From an uncultured Prevotella sp. (GTDB taxonomy: Bacteria > Bacteroidota > Bacteroidia > Bacteroidales > Bacteroidaceae), in NCBI GenBank assembly GCA_937922435.1, contig CAKZVT010000062.1, forward strand, positions 16,791 to 80,790: DNA of 64,000 bases. The letters run 5' to 3'. A program made the position numbers and the translations under genes. Shown here one piece after another: positions 15,539 through 23,465 of this stretch. Position 1 is the first letter of the stretch. Every line of letters starts with the position of its first letter. The notes below the pieces were generated by a model. It was not told the origin of the DNA, made no database searches, and saw only the letters and a program-made list of their open reading frames with translations.

Positions 15539-17995
15539 ATGAATAAAATCAAGTGTTTGTTAGTCGCCGGGGCGGTCACCGTGGCCGCCGTAGCTGCCAA
15601 GGCGCAGACCGTGACACCCGAAATTGAGAAGAGGGCGGCGGACATCGTAGCCAAGATGACCCTCGAAGAGAAAGTAAGTTACTTGTCGGGCGCGACGTCG
15701 TTCTCGCTCCGCGAAATCCCGAGAGTAGGCATTCCGACGGTGCTGTTGGCCGACGGTCCGGTGGGAATACGCAACCATGCGCCCCACAGCACGCTGTATC
15801 CGGCATCGATGTTGAGCGCGGCCACATGGAACAGAGACCTGCTCTACCGCCTCGGACGCTCGCTGGGCGACGACGCGAGGGCGCGAGGCGTGGGCATACT
15901 GCTCGGCCCCGGAGTGAACATCTACCGTTCGCCGCTGTGCGGAAGGAACTATGAATACTTTGGCGAAGACCCTTACCTGACGGGCGAAGCCGCCCTGGCC
16001 TACATCAACGGAGTGCAGTCGCGCGGCGTGCTGGCCACCATCAAGCACTTCGCAGGCAACAACCAGGAGTGGAGCCGACACCATGTAAGCTCGGAAATAG
16101 ACGAGCGCACGCTGTTTGAAATCTACTTCCCGGCGTTCCAGAAGGCCGTCACCAAGGGCAAGGTAGGCTCTGTAATGGACAGCTACAACCTGCTCAACGG
16201 CGTGCATTCCACGGAGAACGCATGGCTCAACAAGGAAGTGCTGCGCAAGCGTTGGGGCTTCGACGGCATAATAATGTCCGACTGGACGTCGGTATATTCA
16301 ACCATAGCGGCGGCCAACAACGGCCTCGACCTGGAGATGCCGAAGGGCAAGAACTTCACCGTTGACAAAATACGCGCGGCCATCGAGGCAGGAACGGTGG
16401 ACGAAAGGGTCATAGACGAGAAGGTGAAACACATACTCCAGACGGTCATAGCGTTCGGAATATTCGACCGGAAGCAGAAGGAAGAGAACATACCGCTTGA
16501 CAACCCGTCGTCGCACGAGACGGCTCTGGCACTGGCGCGCGAGGGCATCGTGATGCTGAAAAACGACGGAGGAGTGCTCCCCCTGCGCGGTTCCATAGCC
16601 TTGGTAGGCCCCAACGCCACGGTAATAACTACCGGCGGAGGCAGCGGCAACGTAGTTCCGTTCACGTCAACGCCCGTGAGCGAGGCTCTGAAAAAGATGA
16701 ACAAGAAGACCATAATGCTTACGGACGACGTGATTTATGACGACATCGCCGACCAGGTGTTCACCGACTCGACGATGAAGACAAAGGGCTTCCGTGGCGA
16801 ATACTTTAAGAACAAGGGACTGAAGGGCGCAGCCGACGTAGTGAGGATCGACCCGAAGGTGGACTTCGACTGGGAATATGGCCGCCCGATGGACGGTTTC
16901 CCCACCGACACTTTCAGCGTGCGATGGAGCGGATGCTACACTCCGAAGGCTGACGAGACGCTGAAAGTATACATCGGAGGCGACGACGGCTACCGCATAA
17001 AGGTGAACGGCAAGACCGTGGCAGGCGACTGGGGCAACCACGCCTACTCGTTCCGCGAGCTGGCGTTGAAGGTGAAAGGCGGCGTGAGGAACGATATCGT
17101 GGTGGAATATTTTGACAACATATCGTCGGCCAACATAAAAGTCAGCCTCAAGAGACTCAACGAGGACAAGCTGTTCAAGGGCGTTCGCAAGGCCGACAAC
17201 GTGGTATATTGCGCCGGATTCAACAGCAGCATCGAGGGCGAAGGCTTTGACCGCCCGTTCGAGCTGCCACAGTTCCAGCAGGAGATGATAGCCCGACTGG
17301 CCGCCGAGAACCCCAACATGGTGGTCGTAGTGAACGCCGGAGGAGGCATAGCCTTCAAGCCTTGGCTCGACAAAGTAAAGGGAGTGCTCATGGCTTGGTA
17401 TCCGGGACAGGAGGGCGGACAGGCCATCGCCGAAATACTGCGCGGCAAGCTGTCGCCCAGCGGCAAGCTGCCTATCTCCATCGAGGAGAAACTTGAGGAC
17501 AACCCCTGCTACGAGAACTACCACGAGAACATGAAAGGACGCGAGCTGCGCTCGGTGGAATACCGCGAGGGAGTGTTCATGGGCTACCGCGGATACGACA
17601 AGACGGGCGTGAAGCCGCTGTTCCCCTTCGGCTTCGGACTGTCTTACTCTACCTTCGAGTATTCGGGTCTTACGCTTGAAAAGACCGGCAACAATGAAGT
17701 AAAAGTTGCCTTCAGCGTGAAGAACACCGGCCGCGTGGAGGCCAAGGAGGCGGCACAGGTGTACGTCACCGATGTCAAGTCGACCGTAAAGCGTCCGTTG
17801 AAGGAGCTTAAAGGCTTCGAGAAAGTGACGCTGAAACCAGGCGAGACGAAGCGCGTTGAGCTTACGCTCGACAAGGACGCCTTCGCATATTACGACGTGA
17901 TGCAGGAGCGGTTCGTCGTAGAGCCGGGAACGTTCACCATATCGGTGGGCGGCAGTTCGGCCGACCTTCCGCTCAAGCAGGACATTGAGCTGTGA
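15539..17995 (+). CDS. Exported GH3 beta-glucosidase-type enzyme with inserted PA14 domain
   Basis: 818 residues, signal peptide ending AKAQ. The GH3 barrel spans about 25-300 with VLLADGPVGIR, GVNIYRSPLCGRNYEYFGEDP, TIKHFAGNNQE and IIMSDWTSVY (nucleophile Asp248). A PA14-type beta-domain (about 415-545; GFRGEYFKNKGL, YIGGDDGYRIKVNGK) is inserted in the second domain, as in beta-glucosidases where it shapes the active-site entrance. The FnIII-like end carries FGFGLSYSTFEYSG. Likely periplasmic. Together with the preceding GH3 fusion it suggests beta-glucoside or beta-xyloside ends in the target. Last gene of the PUL operon; the downstream gap holds a composite repeat that may act as terminator. 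Confidence 0.92.
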   Translation: MNKIKCLLVAGAVTVAAVAAKAQTVTPEIEKRAADIVAKMTLEEKVSYLSGATSFSLREIPRVGIPTVLLADGPVGIRNHAPHSTLYPASMLSAATWNRDLLYRLGRSLGDDARARGVGILLGPGVNIYRSPLCGRNYEYFGEDPYLTGEAALAYINGVQSRGVLATIKHFAGNNQEWSRHHVSSEIDERTLFEIYFPAFQKAVTKGKVGSVMDSYNLLNGVHSTENAWLNKEVLRKRWGFDGIIMSDWTSVYSTIAAANNGLDLEMPKGKNFTVDKIRAAIEAGTVDERVIDEKVKHILQTVIAFGIFDRKQKEENIPLDNPSSHETALALAREGIVMLKNDGGVLPLRGSIALVGPNATVITTGGGSGNVVPFTSTPVSEALKKMNKKTIMLTDDVIYDDIADQVFTDSTMKTKGFRGEYFKNKGLKGAADVVRIDPKVDFDWEYGRPMDGFPTDTFSVRWSGCYTPKADETLKVYIGGDDGYRIKVNGKTVAGDWGNHAYSFRELALKVKGGVRNDIVVEYFDNISSANIKVSLKRLNEDKLFKGVRKADNVVYCAGFNSSIEGEGFDRPFELPQFQQEMIARLAAENPNMVVVVNAGGGIAFKPWLDKVKGVLMAWYPGQEGGQAIAEILRGKLSPSGKLPISIEEKLEDNPCYENYHENMKGRELRSVEYREGVFMGYRGYDKTGVKPLFPFGFGLSYSTFEYSGLTLEKTGNNEVKVAFSVKNTGRVEAKEAAQVYVTDVKSTVKRPLKELKGFEKVTLKPGETKRVELTLDKDAFAYYDVMQERFVVEPGTFTISVGGSSADLPLKQDIEL

Positions 17996-18328
17996 GGAAA
18001 CAGCCAAACCTAACACCCACCCCAACCCTCCCGAAGGGAGGGAGCTTGGTATGATTTCGCAGCTTTGGCACATCAGGCTTATCGGGCCTATCGGGTTAAT
18101 TAGGCCCAATATGCCCAATGAGCCATATGGGCCTGATAAGCCGCTGATAATCAGATGATTGCCAAAAGGCCACCTTTTGCACCGCAAAAGGTGGCCTTTT
18201 AGCGTGCAATTGGCGGTCTTTTGGAAGACAAAAGACCGCCTTTCGCATACGGCTTGTTTGGCTCATAGGGCTTATTTGGCTTATAAGCCCTATTAGCCTG
18301 ATAGGCCGGACAAGCCTGATGGCAGCGC
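17996..18328. other. Convergent gap made of repeats
   Basis: This gap separates the converging GH3 and recombinase genes and contains only repeat modules: one composite copy in reverse orientation (18013-18200), a second hairpin (18212-18240) and another GGCTTAT/GGCC tract (about 18246-18325). The hairpins could stop transcription from both sides. No gene. Confidence 0.75.
18013..18325 (-). repeat. Composite G-rich/palindrome repeat, copy 2 (reverse)
   Basis: ACACCCACCCCAACCCTCCC begins the copy at 18013; the G-rich strand is the minus strand. CCCTCCC GAA GGGAGGG forms the small hairpin. Then follow TTGGTATG, the GGCTTAT/GGCC tract (about 18078-18142, whose ends GGCTTATCGGGCC and GGGCCTGATAAGCC pair), CTGATAATCAGATGATTG, and the 17-bp hairpin AAAAGGCCACCTTTTGC at 18164-18180 with 18184-18200. 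A further hairpin GGCGGTCTTTT/AAAAGACCGCC lies at 18212-18240. Confidence 0.85.
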
Positions 18329-19255
18329 TTACCTCATCACGTTCTTCATCATCCTGTCGATGCACTTGCGCTTCTGGCTTATGTCGGGGTGCACGTACAG
18401 GTTGAGCGTAGTGCCTATGTTGGCGTGGCCGAGTATGGAGCTTACCGTCTTGTAGTCGCAGCGGCTCTCTATGCAGCGCGTGGCGAAGGTGTGGCGCAGG
18501 CCGTGGAACTTCATCGGCGGCAGCCCAAGCTCTTGCATCAGGTTCTGGTAATAGCGCCGGTACAGGCGCGGTTCGAGCGGCTTGCAGCCGTTGCTCAGCA
18601 CATAGTCTTCGTCGTTGACCATGCTTGACAGCGGCTTGAGTACTGCCACCAGCTCGCGGCTTATGGGTATTTCGCGCCTCGCGCTGTCGGTCTTGGGCTG
18701 CCCGATTACCACCTTTGTGCGCCTCTTGCCGCCGTCGGTTACGTAGATGCGCTCTATGGTACGCTCCACACTGATGACCTTCGAGCGTATGTTGATGTCG
18801 CCCCACTTCAGCGCGCACACCTCGCCTATGCGCAGGCCCGTGCACAGGCAGATGTACAGGCCGAGTCCGCGGAAGCTGAAGTGGCGGCGCAGATACTTCA
18901 TGAGCAGCCGCTGCTGGCCGTGCGTAAGCACCATTACTTTGTCGCTGCCGGTGAGCTTGGGCATCTTTACGTCCCAGTCGCGCCATTCCGTCCACCCCTT
19001 TTTCTGTCCGTATGACATGAGCATCTTCAGCACCAGCATGATGTCTTTCACCGTGCGCGGCGACAGTCCTTCTTCGGTCAGCTTCACCACGAAGTCCTGC
19101 ATCAGGTGTTCGTCTATGCGTTGCAGGTTGCCGAATGCCGGCAGGATGTGCTTCTCGGCGTTGCACGTGTACGTAGCCATAGTCGATTCCTTTACCATAA
19201 ATTTCTTCATTTCACGCCATTCAAAATAAACGTTCTTAATGTCAAACTGTTCCAT
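18329..19255 (-). CDS. Tyrosine recombinase (phage-integrase family)
   Basis: 308 residues from the ATG at 19255; a frame from 19288 would add eleven residues and is less likely. N-terminal SAM-like DNA-binding domain (about 1-105), then the catalytic domain with the full set of residues: Arg142 (TGLRIGEV), Lys188 (QPKTDSARR), His251 and Arg254 (HGLRHTFATR), His277 (LGHANIGTT) and the nucleophile Tyr287 (LNLYVHP). It should therefore be active in DNA strand exchange. Length and layout match single-gene chromosomal integrases and invertase-type recombinases of Bacteroidales. No phage or conjugation gene is nearby and no att duplication was recognised, so it may serve local inversion rather than element integration. 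It sits at the downstream end of the PUL. Confidence 0.93.
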   Translation of the reverse strand: MEQFDIKNVYFEWREMKKFMVKESTMATYTCNAEKHILPAFGNLQRIDEHLMQDFVVKLTEEGLSPRTVKDIMLVLKMLMSYGQKKGWTEWRDWDVKMPKLTGSDKVMVLTHGQQRLLMKYLRRHFSFRGLGLYICLCTGLRIGEVCALKWGDINIRSKVISVERTIERIYVTDGGKRRTKVVIGQPKTDSARREIPISRELVAVLKPLSSMVNDEDYVLSNGCKPLEPRLYRRYYQNLMQELGLPPMKFHGLRHTFATRCIESRCDYKTVSSILGHANIGTTLNLYVHPDISQKRKCIDRMMKNVMR

Positions 19256-19420
19256 TGTCTTATTGTTTTTAATGTTAAGCGGCGGCAAAATAATGAATTG
19301 TAATATTTCGGCGCGTGTTTTGCACCGAAATGTTGATTAATTTGCGTGCGGCTGATGGAGAAAAGATGTGAATATTCCGTGAATTTTATTAAAAGGCAGG
19401 CGTTTGTCGTTTTTTTTCCG

Positions 19421-19428
19421 TATGTTTG
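19421..19428 (+). promoter_or_regulatory. Bacteroidetes-type -7 box before the BI-1 gene
   Basis: TATGTTTG matches TAnnTTTG and is followed 54 bp later by the start codon. A TTTG at 19403-19406 is too close (14 bp) to be a canonical -33 element. Confidence 0.5.
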
Positions 19429-19482
19429 CAGCCAATATGCGCACGGCGCATTGAAACATAAAACAACAAATAACAGAAGATT

Positions 19483-20202
19483 ATGAACGAAGACAGACTT
19501 TATGAACTGATACGCGAGAAGGAACAGACGGCCGCCGCCGTGTTCCCCGCATTGATGCGCAAGGTGTACGTATGGATGACGCTTGCGCTCGTAATAACGG
19601 GCTTCACGGCCTACAGCGTTGCCAACAGCCCCGGCATAATGCAGGCCATCTACGCCAACAGGATGATGATGTGGGGCTTGCTCATTGCCGAAGTGGCGCT
19701 GGTATGGTACGTCTCGGCGCGCATAGACCGCCTCTCGCTCACCACGGCCACGATGCTCTTCGTGCTCTATTCGGTACTCAACGGAGCCACGCTGTCAATC
19801 ATCTTCATGGCGTACACGATGCAGTCAATCGCCTCGGTGTTCTTCATCACAGCCGGAACGTTCGCCGCCATGTCGCTCGTCGGCGTGTTCACCAAGAAAG
19901 ACTTGTCGCCGCTGGGCCGCATACTGTTCATGGCGCTCATCGGACTCATCATCGCCACGCTGGTAAACGCTTTCCTCATAAAGAGCGGAGGCTTCAGCCT
20001 TATAGTTAGTTATGTGGGCGTGCTCATCTTCGTCGGCCTCACGGCGTATGACACGCAGAAAATAAAGAACATGCTCATAGAGGCCGACGACGCCACCGAA
20101 GGCGCGCAGAAAATCGCCCTGATGGGCTCGCTCGCCCTCTATCTCGACTTCATCAACCTCTTCCTCTACCTGCTCCGCATCTTCGGAGGCAACAGGGAGT
20201 AA
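19483..20202 (+). CDS. Bax inhibitor-1 (BI-1/YccA) family membrane protein
   Basis: 239 residues. A short cytoplasmic N-terminus (about 1-25) precedes seven predicted membrane segments, among them VWMTLALVITGFTAYSVA, MMMWGLLIAEVALVWYVS, ATMLFVLYSVLNGATLSI and ILFMALIGLIIATLVNAFLI. The C-terminal part has the family phrase LTAYDTQKIKNM and ends ALYLDFINLFLYLLRIFGG, both diagnostic for BI-1/YccA proteins. Bacterial members are pH-sensitive calcium-leak channels or FtsH modulators (known for YetJ and YccA); the role here is unknown. The protein has its own promoter-like box and is followed by an ORF-less long hairpin before argR. Confidence 0.93.
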   Translation: MNEDRLYELIREKEQTAAAVFPALMRKVYVWMTLALVITGFTAYSVANSPGIMQAIYANRMMMWGLLIAEVALVWYVSARIDRLSLTTATMLFVLYSVLNGATLSIIFMAYTMQSIASVFFITAGTFAAMSLVGVFTKKDLSPLGRILFMALIGLIIATLVNAFLIKSGGFSLIVSYVGVLIFVGLTAYDTQKIKNMLIEADDATEGAQKIALMGSLALYLDFINLFLYLLRIFGGNRE

Positions 20203-20210
20203 GTTTGTTT

Positions 20211-20327
20211 AGTAGTAAAGGAGTAAGGAGAGAAGGAGTAAGTAGATTTGCATCGGTTGTCATTACGCTGACAGCATTGCAACAAAGCTAATCTACTTAC
20301 TCCTTCTCTCCTTACTCCTTTACTCCT
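20211..20327 (+). repeat. ORF-less long hairpin between the BI-1 gene and argR
   Basis: Arms 20211-20248 and 20290-20327 are complementary in 37 of 38 positions, with a 41-bp loop. The left arm is purine-rich and built from repeating AAGGAGT/AAGGAGA units. It starts 8 bp after the BI-1 stop codon. Same arm style as the hairpin at 21640-21810 (shared GAAGGAGTAAGTAGA), and the same placement as the hairpins that carry four-helix-bundle genes. Confidence 0.9.
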
Positions 20328-20350
20328 TTCTAAAATCTCCTTTACTTCTC

Positions 20351-20402
20351 TCAAAGTTCCAAGCGTTTTTGCATAAAAATGCAAAAACGCTTGGAACTTT
20401 GA
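20351..20402. promoter_or_regulatory. Perfect 24-bp palindrome upstream of argR
   Basis: 20351-20374 pairs without mismatch with 20379-20402 around an AAAA centre. The centre contains TGCATAAAAATGCA (20370-20383), which agrees in 12 of 14 positions with the classical ARG-box core TGAATAAAAATTCA. It may be a terminator for the upstream gene, an ArgR operator, or both. Confidence 0.7.
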
Positions 20403-20421
20403 ATAAATATCCATATATTTG
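20391..20421 (+). promoter_or_regulatory. Probable argR promoter
   Basis: TATATTTG at 20414-20421 matches the -7 box TAnnTTTG; TTG at 20391-20393 lies 20 bp upstream as a possible -33 element. The start of transcription would fall around 20428, next to the second ARG-box-like site. Confidence 0.6.
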
Positions 20422-20430
20422 CACTCGAAT

Positions 20431-20444
20431 TGCATAAAAATACA
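20431..20444 (+). promoter_or_regulatory. ARG-box-like operator before argR
   Basis: TGCATAAAAATACA agrees in 12 of 14 positions with the ARG-box core TGAATAAAAATTCA. It ends 3 bp before the ATG of argR and lies at the expected transcription start, a good place for autorepression. Together with 20370-20383 it makes a pair of sites 61 bp apart (start to start), about six helical turns. Confidence 0.6.
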
Positions 20445-20447
20445 ATA

Positions 20448-20924
20448 ATGAAATCTAAGGACAACAGGCTTCAGACATTGCGGATGCTCATTTCAAGTCA
20501 GGAACTTTGCTGCCAGGAAGACGTGCTCAAGGCTCTTGCCAAGGAGGGGTACAACGTTACCCAGGCAACTTTGAGCCGCGACTTGAAGCAGCTCAAGGTG
20601 GCAAAAGCCACCAGCCTGGGCGGCAAGTACTTCTACGTGCTGCCCAACGAGACGATGTACAGGCGCGTGGCAAGCCCAAAGAGCGCGGCCGAGATGCTGC
20701 TCACGTCGGGCTTCATGTCAATCAACTTCTCGGGCAACATGGGCGTAATCAAGACCCGTCCCGGCTACGCCAGCAGCCTGGCTTACAACATTGACAACGG
20801 CGGACTGCCGTCAATCATCGGCACAATCGCCGGCGACGACACCATATTCATCGTCATAAAGGACGGCGAGATGTATGCCGACGTGATGGACGAGCTGCGC
20901 AGCGTAATACCAGATATAAAGTAA
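20448..20924 (+). CDS. argR: Arginine repressor ArgR
   Basis: 158 residues from the ATG at 20448; an upstream TTG start at 20430 would read through the operator-like site and is rejected. The N-terminal winged helix-turn-helix holds the signature TQATLSRDLKQLKVAK. The C-terminal domain has IKTRPGYASSLAYNIDN and GTIAGDDTIFIVIKD, the part that binds arginine and makes hexamers. ArgR senses arginine and represses biosynthesis genes. It heads the cluster argR, GNAT, argG, argC, argD, which it probably controls; two ARG-box-like sites lie in front of it. Confidence 0.95.
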   Translation: MKSKDNRLQTLRMLISSQELCCQEDVLKALAKEGYNVTQATLSRDLKQLKVAKATSLGGKYFYVLPNETMYRRVASPKSAAEMLLTSGFMSINFSGNMGVIKTRPGYASSLAYNIDNGGLPSIIGTIAGDDTIFIVIKDGEMYADVMDELRSVIPDIK

Positions 20925-21036
20925 AAGGTGAGAAGGTGAGAACGTAAGAAGGTGAGAAAGCCTGCCGGTTGCACACAGCTTGCACAAGTAATGGCTTTAA
21001 CTTCTATAACTTCTGTAACTTCTTTAACTTCTAAAA
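20925..21036 (+). repeat. Degenerate tandem-repeat hairpin between argR and the GNAT gene
   Basis: The left side (about 20927-20962) has four copies of an 8-bp purine unit (AAGGTGAG, AAGGTGAG, AACGTAAG, AAGGTGAG). The right side (about 20993-21034) has four copies of an 8-9-bp unit around TAACTTCT. The two sides pair imperfectly, best near GAAAGCC/GGCTTT, with gaps and possible G-U pairs. It looks like a decayed relative of the long hairpins in the neighbouring gaps. Confidence 0.5.
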
Positions 21037-21041
21037 CAACA

Positions 21042-21635
21042 ATGGAAGAAATAACAGTCTTGGTGGCCGACGCGTCTCACGAGAAGTACGTCGACACCAT
21101 ACTTGACACTATGGCGGCCGCGGCCAAGGTGCGCGGCACGGGCATCGCCAGGCGCTCGCACGAGTACCTGGCCACCAAGATGCGCGAGACTAAAGCCGTA
21201 ATAGCCCTCGCCGGCGACCGCTTCGCAGGCTTCAGCTACATTGAGACGTGGGGCAACAAGCACTATGTGACAACCTCCGGACTCATCGTCCACCCTGACT
21301 TCCGCGGTCTCGGCGTGTCGAAGCGCATCAAGGACATGACGTTCACCCTTGCCAGGACACGCTGGCCGAAGGCCAAAATATTCAGTCTTACCAGCGGCGC
21401 GGCGGTGATGCGCATGAACACACAGCTGGGTTACGTGCCCGTTACGTTCGCCGAGCTGACCGACGACGAAGCCTTTTGGCGCGGCTGTGAGGGCTGCATC
21501 AACGTCGACGTGCTTAAACGCACGGGGCGTAAGTACTGCATCTGCACCGGCATGCTGTACGACCCTGATGTTCACGGGGACGAACCTGCGCCCATCGAGC
21601 TGCCCGACGAGGTGATGAGAAGGATTAGGAAATGA
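21042..21635 (+). CDS. GNAT acyltransferase of the arginine cluster
   Basis: 197 residues from the ATG at 21042; a frame from 20952 would translate repeat sequence. The GNAT fold is visible in VIALAGDRFAGFSYIETWG, then SGLIVHPDFRGLGVSKRIKD with the acyl-CoA loop (Arg/Gly-x-Gly type), and a later helix with MRMNTQLGYVPV. The C-terminal third has four cysteines (CEGCINVDV, KYCICTGML) that could bind metal. It lies between argR and argG. In Bacteroidetes arginine is made through N-succinyl intermediates, so this protein is a candidate for the first step, N-acylation of glutamate. That role is inference from context and family; no classical argA or argJ is in the window. Confidence 0.8.
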   Translation: MEEITVLVADASHEKYVDTILDTMAAAAKVRGTGIARRSHEYLATKMRETKAVIALAGDRFAGFSYIETWGNKHYVTTSGLIVHPDFRGLGVSKRIKDMTFTLARTRWPKAKIFSLTSGAAVMRMNTQLGYVPVTFAELTDDEAFWRGCEGCINVDVLKRTGRKYCICTGMLYDPDVHGDEPAPIELPDEVMRRIRK

Positions 21636-21639
21636 TTTC

Positions 21640-21810
21640 AGGAGGGAAGGAGTAAGTAGAGAAGGAGTAAGTAGAAAGGGGTGAAGGGGTAAGTAGAAAA
21701 GCCTTGCAGCAGTGCATCCAAGGGCGCATCAGGCTCATTCGGCTCATTTGACCTTGCCATATAAGCATGGCATTTGTACTTACTCCTTCTCTCCTTACTC
21801 CTCTACTCCT
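21640..21810 (+). repeat. ORF-less long hairpin between the GNAT gene and argG
   Basis: Arms 21640-21673 and 21777-21810 match in 30 of 34 positions. The 103-bp loop contains a further purine block (to about 21698), a piece of the GGCTTAT-like tract (CAGGCTCATTCGGCTCATTTG) and the palindrome TGCCATATAAGCATGGCA. The left arm starts 5 bp after the GNAT stop codon; the right arm ends 26 bp before argG. Arm units AAGGAGTAAGTAG are shared with the hairpin at 20211. Confidence 0.88.
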
Positions 21811-21836
21811 TAGAAAAACAATAAAAACAAACGATT

Positions 21837-23039
21837 ATGCCAGACAAGAAGAAAGTGGTGGTAGCCTTCTCCGGGGGGCTTGACACATCCTACACGGTGA
21901 TGAAACTGTCGCACGACATGGGCTACGAGGTCTACGCCGCCTGCGCCAACACAGGCGGATTCAGTGCCGAACAGCTGAAGACGAACGAGGAGAACGCCTA
22001 CAAGCTGGGCGCGAAGGAGTACGTTACGCTCGACGTTACGCACGAATACTACGAGAAAAGCCTAAAGTACATGATATTTGGCAACGTGCTCCGAAACAAC
22101 TGTTACCCCATATCCGTGTCGTCGGAGCGCATCTTCCAGGCCATAGCCATTGCCCGTTACGCCAAGCAAATCGGCGCGGACGCCATAGCGCACGGCTCTA
22201 CCGGCGCGGGCAACGACCAAATACGCTTCGACATGACGTTCCTCGTTATGGCGCCGGGCGTGGAAATCATCACGCTGACACGCGACAAGGCGCTCTCGCG
22301 TAAGGAGGAAGTGGACTACCTGAACGCGCACGGCTTCACGGCCGACTTCACCAAACTGAAGTACAGCTACAACGTAGGCATCTGGGGGACGAGCATCTGC
22401 GGCGGCGAGCTTCTCGACTCGGCGCAGGGCCTTCCGGAAGAGGCTTACCTCAAGCACGTCACCCGGCACGACGAGAGCGAGCTGCGCATAGAGTTCAAGA
22501 AGGGTGAAATCGTGGCCGTGAACGGCGTGAAATACGACGACAAGGTGGCCGCAATACAGCGCATTGAGGAGCTTGGCGCAGCCTACGGCATAGGCCGCGA
22601 CTGCAACGTGGGCGACACCATAATAGGCATAAAGGGCCGAGTGGGCTTCGAGGCGGCGGCTCCCAAGCTCATCATCGAGGCTCACCGCATGCTCGAGAAG
22701 TACACTTTGAGCAAGTGGCAGCAGTACTGGAAAGACCAGGTAGCCAACTGGTACGGCATGTTCCTGCACGAAAGCCAGTACCTGGAACCCGTCATGCCCG
22801 ACATCGAAGCCATGCTTACGAGCAGCCAAAGGAACGTGAACGGCACGGCAATCCTCAAGCTCCGTCCTCTCGGATTCGAGTGCGTGGGCGTCGATTCGCC
22901 CGATGATTTGCTCAAATCGAAGCTCGGCGAATACGGCGAAATGCAGCACGGCTGGACAGCCGAAGAGGCAAAGGGCTTCATCAAGGTGCTCTCAACGCCG
23001 CTAAGGGTGTATTATGGGATACACGAGGGGGAGAGGTAA
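21837..23039 (+). CDS. argG: Argininosuccinate synthase
   Basis: 400 residues, the normal family length. The ATP-binding signature AFSGGLDTS is at residues 10-18, and the rest of the N-type ATP pyrophosphatase core is intact, with AHGSTGAGNDQIRFD and YNVGIWGTSICGGELLDS. The enzyme joins citrulline and aspartate with ATP to give argininosuccinate, the next to last step of arginine synthesis, in the cytoplasm. No argH is in the window. The gene is preceded by an ORF-less hairpin and followed directly by a composite repeat whose first base touches the stop codon. Confidence 0.97.
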   Translation: MPDKKKVVVAFSGGLDTSYTVMKLSHDMGYEVYAACANTGGFSAEQLKTNEENAYKLGAKEYVTLDVTHEYYEKSLKYMIFGNVLRNNCYPISVSSERIFQAIAIARYAKQIGADAIAHGSTGAGNDQIRFDMTFLVMAPGVEIITLTRDKALSRKEEVDYLNAHGFTADFTKLKYSYNVGIWGTSICGGELLDSAQGLPEEAYLKHVTRHDESELRIEFKKGEIVAVNGVKYDDKVAAIQRIEELGAAYGIGRDCNVGDTIIGIKGRVGFEAAAPKLIIEAHRMLEKYTLSKWQQYWKDQVANWYGMFLHESQYLEPVMPDIEAMLTSSQRNVNGTAILKLRPLGFECVGVDSPDDLLKSKLGEYGEMQHGWTAEEAKGFIKVLSTPLRVYYGIHEGER

Positions 23040-23456
23040 CACCCACCCCAACCCGGCCAGACACCCACCCCAACCCTCCCGAAGGGAGGGGGCTTGGTAT
23101 GACTTTGCCGGTTGGTTTATAGCCTTGGCGCATTAGGCTTACTGGGCTTATCAGGCCAATTAGGCCCAATAAGCCATATAAGCCGAATGAGACTGTTAAC
23201 TATCTGATAATCAAGCGTCTTGCGAAAGGCCGTCTTTCAGGCTGCGAAAGGCCACATTTTAGGGCGTAAAAGGTGGCCTTTGGGAAGGTAAAAGACGGTC
23301 TTTGGGGGAATGTCCGCAAACAAGCGGCTTGTAAGTAGGTAGCTTACGGCATTTGTGCCAAAGGCATAGTGTTTGAAAATTTAATATTAACCATAAATAA
23401 AAATACCCGCCACGGCCATTCAAGCCCCCTCCCTTTGGGAGGGCAGGGGTGGGTGT
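23039..23456. repeat. Composite G-rich/palindrome repeat filling the argG-argC gap
   Basis: The gap of 426 bp is almost wholly repeat. Left: two C-rich blocks (ACACCCACCCCAACCC at 23039-23054, then a full arm 23061-23101 with the CCCTCCC GAA GGGAGGG hairpin). Then a GGCTTAT/GGCC tract (about 23125-23180), CTGATAATCA, and a nested hairpin 23225-23303 (GAAAGGCCGTCTTT and AAAGGCCACATTTTA on the left, TAAAAGGTGGCCTTT and AAAGACGGTCTTT on the right). An AT-rich piece follows (about 23365-23410). Right: G-rich arm 23421-23456 with GGGAGGGCAGGGGTGGG, inverted relative to the left arm. The whole could fold as one large hairpin. Confidence 0.88.
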
Positions 23457-23465
23457 CAGGTGTTT

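Noticed and set aside
20430..20447. TTG start for argR
   Set aside because: It would translate the ARG-box-like operator; the ATG at 20448 gives the expected N-terminus.
23460..23465. GTG as the argC start
   Set aside because: The ATG two codons later gives the normal family start MKIGILGAAG; the GTG belongs to the end of the repeat region.
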